Shown here: one piece after another, positions 58,919 to 64,000 of the stretch | How positions within the stretch are numbered: position 1 is the stretch's first letter | Layout of the letters: each line of letters opens with the position of its first letter | DNA from: Dama dama | Taxonomy: Eukaryota > Chordata > Mammalia > Artiodactyla > Cervidae | NCBI RefSeq assembly: GCF_033118175.1 | Contig: NC_083698.1 | Span: 45,673,501 to 45,737,500, forward strand | DNA: 64,000 nucleotides | Reading direction: 5' to 3' | Notes under the pieces: model-generated | What the model was told of the DNA's origin: nothing | Seen by the model: only the letters and a program-made list of their open reading frames with translations | Databases searched by the model: none | Made by a program: the position numbers and the translations under genes

Positions 58919-59979
58919 ATCTAGAAGCAATTCTTCACAAAGCTGCATCTAGAAATTAAACATTTATTTAGTCTCAGCCCAAATGTTTAAAAGATTTTTC
59001 AGGCTATGAGATGAACATCCTTCAGCAAATAAGTGTGAGGTGCCTATACCACCAAGTGACTGTGTTTGGGACTTTCTTCTCCACTGAAGAGGCAGACTGT
59101 CATATATTTATAATACCTGACCACTTTATTGTTTTATTTTTATTTTTTTCCATTAAGTTTACCATAGGATATTGAATATAGTTCCCTTTGCTTTACAACA
59201 GGACAAAGGATTGACCATAGTTATTATTATGCATTATAGAAGTTGTCCAAACTATTGGCTTATCCATGCTGTTGTCTTGTTTTAGCTGCTACTTATCAAC
59301 CAACTTTTGTTTTTGTCCAATATGTTTCATTCCCATGTGTGAAAACAAATTTTGTAGCAGTCTTATTTTACTCCAGTACTGAACTCTTGGAGTTCTTTTA
59401 CAATTGCTTCTGATTTTCTGAGACACTAGTGCAGACTGCTGTGTAAATCAACAACCAAAGAATCAATATCAGTGATGTTCTTTTAAAGAATTCAAAGATA
59501 AACAGTCCCCATAAGTCACTGTCACTGCGCTCCAAGGTTCAAAAGGAAATATTCTGAAAATGAAAGTAGGGGAAAGCATATAATATTACCAAAAGGGCTT
59601 TGGGGTAGTGAATAGAAGCAAGAATATGATTTGAGAAGTGAATGTGTGTTCTGAGAACAGTATTAACATAATAGGAATATCAGCATCAACCTTTACTTTT
59701 CTCAGGTCATGGTTATTGATTTAAAAACTGAGAGAAGTAAAAAATGTTATCAGAGAGCTGTTTGCAAAGATGCTTTAAATCCAATATGTCTTTATACTAT
59801 TGCAGAATATCCTAGGATGGGACAGACCATAGAGGTCATCTAACCCAATCATGCATTTCATGCTTGACTCACCTCTATACCCCTAAAGAAATGACAGCCA
59901 CATGACCCTCACATTGTGGTTCATAATAGAGTCATCTACCATGCCTCACACAGTAAAACTACAAGGAAGAATAATGGCA
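58919..59979. other. Intergenic DNA with a small L1 fragment
   Basis: At about 59,155-59,210 'aggatattgaatatagttcc' is an antisense L1 3' UTR fragment. A possible ancient repeat piece lies at about 59,805-59,860. The rest is unrecognised. Confidence 0.5.
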
Positions 59980-60500
59980 TGTTGAAACTGTCAGGCGAGT
60001 GTATGCTCCTTAGTTCTGTCTCGTCACAACAAAGATTTGGAGTGACGGACATTAAAGCCCCCTTCGGCATGTCACAGCTCTCGGGTCTCATACAGACCGT
60101 GTTATAACTCTAAGATAAATCAGCATTACAACTCAGTGTTACAGCTCTATTTTATTTAGATAATATCAGGAAAATCCATCCTTGAGGCGTGAGGGCATGT
60201 TGACCCAAAGACACGAAGAGAAGAGCGACCCAGCGTGCAGGAGAGAGAGCGAGAGCTAGCTTTGGCTCCTCTTTTTATATGTTTTTCTCTTCCTGGGCCT
60301 GTCCTATGTAAATTGGGCCAGCCAGGAGTGCTGTTTGTTTTACCTGAGGTCCTCACTCTGGTCCTTGGAGTTTTTATTATGCTCAAAGATATGTGATGGA
60401 GCATCACAGGGCTGGCTTCTTCTGTCACTCTGGCTTGACTTCTATCAGAGCAGTCATGAGCCCACCCAGATTCAAGAGGAGGGGAATTAAGGCTTCAGCT
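59980..60500 (-). mobile_element. ERV LTR, antisense, 2.5 kb upstream of PRKAR2B promoter
   Basis: 'gctccttagttctgtctcgt', 'acaacaaagatttggagtga', 'cggcatgtcacagctctcgg', 'ctattttatttagataatat' (antisense polyadenylation region), 'aaaatccatccttgaggcgt' and 'tatgtaaattgggccagcca' follow a ruminant retroviral LTR family I remember without a certain name. The left end is near the TG at 59,980. The right end is not defined. No internal viral genes adjoin it. Confidence 0.75.
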
Positions 60501-60689
60501 CTCGATGGGGTGTCGCAAGACACACTGCTGAGGAGCACACGGAACAGGTGAGGCTTCTGCAGTCACGTTTGGAACGTGCAGTTGGTCACACTACGGGTAT
60601 GGCCAGTGACCAAGTTCTGGACAAGACGATGTAAGAGGAATGGGTGTGTTTAACCTCCTGGAAGTACTCTTAGATAGGGGATGTGTATG

Positions 60690-61025
60690 CGCTGAGAGGA
60701 GAAGTTCCCTTCTCTTTTTCACTTTCCTCTTGACTGAAATATGGATGAATAGACTGGAGGTAGAGCAGCAATTTGGACAACAAACTGAAGATTACAGAGC
60801 AACAAGCTGGAAGGAGGCTCAGTGCCTAATTATCCTAGAACCAGCATGCAAGCCCTGAACCGCTGACATTTACATTACAGAGAAATGAACTTCGGTCTTG
60901 TTTAAGTTACTATATTTACCATTTTCTTGTTAATTCTAAAAAAAAATCATAGAGCATAATAAAAACTCTGTTTTCAACTTCTACATTTAAGGTGATTTAT
61001 TACACAACAATAGTAACTCAGATGC
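60690..61025 (+). mobile_element. MLT1-like LTR, 3' half
   Basis: 'agagcaacaagctggaagga', 'gaaccagcatgcaagccctg', 'ttacagagaaatgaacttcg' and 'gtcttgtttaagttactata' follow the 3' half of an MLT1-type LTR. Confidence 0.72.
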
Positions 61026-61100
61026 ATGGCTATAAGGAAAGCTTGGGAATGGAAAGTCTATAAATGAAGATAGATGATGCAAACTTAATTTACTCAAATT

Positions 61101-61141
61101 CTTAAATTAAAATTTTAAGTTTAACTTAAAATTTTAATTTA
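61101..61141. repeat. Perfect 20-bp-arm palindrome, 1-nt spacer
   Basis: Arms 61,101-61,120 and 61,122-61,141 are exact reverse complements around a single T at 61,121. The sequence is almost all A and T. It could extrude as a cruciform. Confidence 0.97.
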
Positions 61142-61202
61142 AACTTTAATTTTAATTCTTTACTTAATTTCTTAAAGTACTGGGTCTATAAAGATGATAA
61201 TG

Positions 61203-61412
61203 CTTATATGGTCTATATATTTATATGGTTAAAGTTTGACTAATATTGTGGACCATGCAGTGAGGATCATGGTGTTTTATAAAAGCATACTTCTACTTCT
61301 TAAAACTCTTATATGGTCTATATAATATTTACATGGTTAAAGTTTGATTAATACTGTGGACCAAGCAGTGAGGATCATGGTTCTTTATAAAAATGTACTT
61401 CTTAAAATGCTT
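61203..61412. repeat. Tandem duplication, two units of about 105 bp
   Basis: Unit 1 (61,203-61,307) and unit 2 (61,308-61,412) share 'cttatatggtctatata', 'atggttaaagtttga', 'gcagtgaggatcatggt' and 'acttcttaaaa'. They differ at scattered positions and small gaps. Confidence 0.92.
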
Positions 61413-62329
61413 GACCCTCATCATCGGAAGCGCCTTACTATATTTAAAAATAAAATTATTATGAGATTAAGAAATGCAAATAAAGAAAATAGTCACTCAT
61501 GGAGTGACTACAGTTGTATTATAAACAAAGGGTTATTTTCAAAATGTATTTTTATTAAAGGGACTAGTTTGTTACATCTTGATTTCTAGTCTTTGAGGTT
61601 TCTGAACCACGTATTTACCGTTTTTTGTGTGTAGATAGAAATCACAATAACTTAACTGAGCTTGCTCTTGAGATATTTCATTTTACAATCATGGTCATGA
61701 TGAAAAATGAAATATGTTTTTAAACACCATTTAATCGGCAAAAGACATTTGCTAATTCGAAACTGTAAACATTCGCAGAATAAGCCTTGTTTCAAAGTCA
61801 AGGACTTCTTGAAAAGCACACATCTCAGATTCTATTTCTCTTTATATTGCACTACGTATTCCTGTTTTTGGAGATATAATTCAAAACCACTCAAAGCAAA
61901 AGGGAACGTTTTAAGATAATAACAGTTTAATCAGGCAAAGGTTCTTTTGCTTGAGGGCCATCTGTCCTGACATTGACATTTTATTCAAATTGCTGCACTA
62001 TCCTCTTTGAAGGCCATCGACTAACTTCTAAGGGCCTCACAACAAATCGGGCATTTGTCTTAACAAGTAGTAACTGCACCAAGTGGACAATGGGATGCTG
62101 TCAGTGAAGCAAAACAATAAAACAGGTTGAGTGGAGAAAGGCTGTGTAACACATGGCGAAAGAAAAAGAAAGGTGTCACAAAGATGGGGCATTATTTCTT
62201 TGTCCAAAAGAACCAGTACTACACGACTTTAAACAAAAGACATCACCCGCACGCACGTATTACTACAACTAGATTCTCGGAGGAAAAGAAAATGACGCTA
62301 ACAAGGTGGAGGCCCAAGTTTCAGGGCAA
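61413..62329. other. AT-rich DNA upstream of the CpG island
   Basis: No recognised gene or repeat. It would be the distal promoter region of PRKAR2B. Confidence 0.45.
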
Positions 62330-62613
62330 ATCGCGTGGCACCAGCTCTGCTTGGACTCGGGGTGGTGAAAGAGGCGTGGGAATTCGGCCGAGTGGCCGGT
62401 CCTCGCCGGGGCGTGCGGACAGGTGGACTACCGGGCGCGCCTGGGCCCGGGGGTGACCCGGGGAGGGCCGAGTTGGGGGTGTGGGGGGACCCGCCCCGGC
62501 CGCGCCCCCTAGGAGAGTGCCCTGGCGCCGGCCTGCGTGGCGCCTTCAGCCCCTCAGCAGTGCAAGTGGCGGGTGCTCGGCGCCCGCCGGCAGGGTTGCC
62601 ATGGTTTCCGCGG

Positions 62614-62621
62614 GTCACGTG
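62614..62621 (+). promoter_or_regulatory. E-box GTCACGTG
   Basis: An eight-base USF/MiT-TFE-type E-box, 343 bp upstream of the start codon and about 40 bp upstream of the GC boxes. The next bases (GG) differ from the AC of the full CLEAR consensus. Confidence 0.6.
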
Positions 62622-62722
62622 GGGGCGCGCGGAGCCCCCTCCCGCGTGCAGCGGCGGGGCGGGGGCGGGGCGGCCCGGGCGGGGGAGAGGAGCGGCCGCG
62701 GCGGGAGCGGGAGGAGCCGGAG

Positions 62723-62851
62723 ATGCTGCCAGCCCTCCCGGGGCCGAGCTCGCTCAGCCGCCGCCGCCGCACCGAGCAGCCGCGCGCCGGGAGCCGCGGG
62801 CCAGGCCAGCCTGGCTGCCGGGGCCCAGTGCGCCGCGCTCGCAGCCGGTAG
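62723..62851 (+). CDS. Possible upstream ORF in the PRKAR2B leader, 42 codons
   Basis: ATG at 62,723 (context 'gccggagATGc': purine at -3, C at +4) opens a 42-residue frame, Pro/Arg/Ser-rich, ending at TAG 62,849-62,851. The frame is the same as the PRKAR2B start codon at 62,957, and no other in-frame ATG lies between. It is only a uORF if transcription starts upstream of 62,723, which I cannot tell. The product is not recognisable; such frames usually act, if at all, through regulating downstream translation. Confidence 0.35.
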   Translation: MLPALPGPSSLSRRRRTEQPRAGSRGPGQPGCRGPVRRARSR

Positions 62852-62956
62852 CCCCTCCAGCGCCCGTCTGCGCTCGCTGGGCCGCCGCTGGGCCCGAGGC
62901 CGGTTCAGCGAGGGGGCGAGGGCGGCGCCCGGGCGCCCGCCGGCAGGGGAGGCAGG

Positions 62957-63263
62957 ATGAGCATCGAGATCCCGGCGGGACTGACGGAGCTGCTGCAGGG
63001 CTTCACCGTGGAGGTGCTGAGGCACCAGCCCGCGGACCTGCTGGAGTTCGCGCTGCAGCACTTCACGCGCCTGCAGGAGGAGAACGAGCGCAAAGGCGCC
63101 GCGCGCTTCGGCCACGAAGGCAGGACCTGGGGGGACGCGGGCGCCGCCGGCGGGGGCGGCACCCCCAGCAAGGGGGTCAACTTCGCCGAGGAGCCCAGGC
63201 ACAGCGATTCGGAGAACGGCGAGGAGGAGGAGGAAGAGGCCGCGGATGCAGGGGCGTTCAACG
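62957..63263 (+). CDS. PRKAR2B: PRKAR2B exon 1, PKA type II-beta regulatory subunit
   Basis: The subunit binds and inhibits the catalytic subunits of cAMP-dependent protein kinase. It releases them when cAMP binds, and docks the holoenzyme on A-kinase anchoring proteins. This exon encodes residues 1-102. Residues 1-44 are the docking/dimerization domain: the start 'MSIEIPAGLTELLQGF' and a 'RHQPADLLEFALQHFTRL' helix match the type II family. Residues 45-102 are the linker, with 'HEGRTWGD' and a run of six Glu near 89-94. The autoinhibitory site and both cAMP-binding domains are in later exons outside the window. The start is supported by similarity to the known protein, a purine at -3 and an in-frame stop upstream (62,849-62,851). 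The exon ends with one base of the next codon (phase 1) at the donor 63,264. Type II-beta is told from II-alpha by this N-terminus. Sure. Confidence 0.97.
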
Positions 63264-64000
63264 GTGAGGACCGGATCCCCCGCGTGGGCCCACACCCCCG
63301 CCGCTCCCCCCGGTGCTTAGATCCCGGAGCTACGCCCACCCACCTCTCCCCGCCTTCCCTACCTTCCAGTCGCGCCCACCCCTCAGCTCCATTTCTGTCT
63401 CTTCCACTCGCCCACTTTCTTCCTCCGCGCTCCCGTCGTGCCCTCCTCCGTGTTCCCTCCTCGGGAGGTGGGGAGCCGAAAGGTGAGGCGTCTCTGCCCA
63501 CTCGCCCCACTCTCTTCCTGGGCTCGGAGGCAGAGGCCGGTAGGTTTGGAGTGGGCATCTGAGAAACGACTTTCGCTGGGGTTGCATAAATGAAAGTGGC
63601 CCATTTGGCATCCTCTTTCAGCCCGTATGTGTATTAGTGGACTGTCCAAAACGAAGGGGCGGAGGGGTGGTCAGTCGCATTGGCTTCACTCTTGTTAGGA
63701 TGGCAGATTCACTAAAAGGAGCGTGAAATTGGACTCGCGGGGCAGAATAGAATTTATGGTGATAGCTTTGGCATTCTTGGAAACAAGAGTCATCTATTAT
63801 TTTCCAATTTACCGATAGCGTGTTGTATTCTTTTGGGACACACAACAAAGGATCCTGTTTAGCCTGCAATCCAAGGGGTCTTTGGAATGAGGAAACGGGC
63901 TAATGGTTTGATTTAAAACAAATTTTGGATGATTTGATGCCTTAACAACAACAAAAACCTGTGGGAAAAACACTGTAGGAAGTTCTGAAAGCTTGTTGGT
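63264..64000 (+). other. PRKAR2B: PRKAR2B intron 1, 5' end
   Basis: The donor reads 'acg|gtgagg', a good GT donor. The CpG island continues to about 63,560 and composition then falls to normal. No exon, repeat or RNA was recognised in the remaining part. The intron continues beyond the window. Confidence 0.92.

Larger units (their letters stand above)
62330..63560 (+). promoter_or_regulatory. PRKAR2B: CpG island with TATA-less PRKAR2B promoter
   Basis: Base composition changes sharply from AT-rich to GC-rich with dense CpG. Overlapping GC boxes (GGGGCGGGG at 62,656-62,664 and 62,662-62,670, GGGCGGGGG at 62,677-62,685) are consistent with Sp-family binding. An E-box GTCACGTG lies at 62,614-62,621. 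No TATA box is seen. This fits a housekeeping-style promoter for the downstream exon. The transcription start cannot be placed from sequence alone. Long open frames on both strands here are GC-composition artefacts. Confidence 0.85.

Noticed and set aside
60640..60858. 72-residue + frame upstream of PRKAR2B
   Set aside because: Its second half lies in an MLT1-like LTR; no domain recognised.
62335..63267. 310-residue + open frame over the CpG island
   Set aside because: It overlaps PRKAR2B exon 1 in another frame, is Gly/Ala/Arg-rich as expected from GC-rich DNA, and shows no domain. Long frames occur on both strands here.
62615..63558. Minus-strand open frames of 226 and 217 residues opposite PRKAR2B exon 1
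   Set aside because: Low stop-codon density in GC-rich sequence explains them; no family recognised.
1..64000. CRISPR arrays, prokaryotic operons, phage or plasmid elements
   Set aside because: No regularly spaced short repeats and no bacterial-type genes. All dispersed repeats are mammalian.

Overview
The window is vertebrate nuclear DNA from a ruminant, most likely a bovid (cattle or a close relative). The evidence is many copies of the ruminant LINE BovB, Bov-tA and Bov-A2 SINEs, two CHR-type SINEs (cetacean-hippo-ruminant), a young ruminant-type L1, and ancient mammalian repeats (MIR, L2, MLT1/MST LTRs, MER5-like hAT elements). There are no prokaryotic genes, operons, CRISPR arrays or rRNA/tRNA genes.

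The only protein-coding gene I can support is at the right end. A CpG island (about 62,330-63,560) carries the TATA-less promoter, 5' UTR and first coding exon of PRKAR2B, the type II-beta regulatory subunit of cAMP-dependent protein kinase, on the + strand. Exon 1 codes for the first 102 residues (docking/dimerization domain and the start of the acidic linker) and ends at a good splice donor. The rest of the gene lies beyond the window. By mammalian gene order (PIK3CG - PRKAR2B - HBP1, from memory) the other 62 kb would be intergenic sequence upstream of PRKAR2B.

Layout. 1-5.6 kb: old MIR, L1 and LTR remnants. 5.7-8.2 kb: long BovB (+). 8.4-12.5 kb: SINEs, an MLT1 LTR, an L1 3' end, and two copies of a short repeat I cannot classify. 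12.5-16.7 kb: near full-length BovB (-). 16.7-26.5 kb: mostly single-copy AT-rich DNA with a solo ERV LTR at 21.2-22.1 kb. 27.0-28.7 kb: an LTR interrupted by BovB, L1 and CHR. 29-46 kb: scattered SINEs, MIRs, BovB pieces, an L1 3' end and two LTRs. 46.1-49.5 kb: a BovB split by a 2.4-kb L1 with an 11-bp target-site duplication. 49.5-56 kb: sparse old repeats. 56.2-58.3 kb: SINE, BovB and an old L1 holding a SINE. 59.98-61.03 kb: two LTR remnants, followed by a perfect AT palindrome and a 2 x 105-bp tandem duplication just upstream of the CpG island.

I found no new gene system. The observations most worth checking are an in-frame upstream ORF in the PRKAR2B leader, the unclassified 160-bp repeat pair, the nested insertions with clear target-site duplications, the palindrome at 61.1 kb, and promoter-like motifs in the LTR at 22.0 kb. 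Repeat names come from remembered consensus features, not from a database search. Boundaries without a stated target-site duplication are approximate to some tens of bases.
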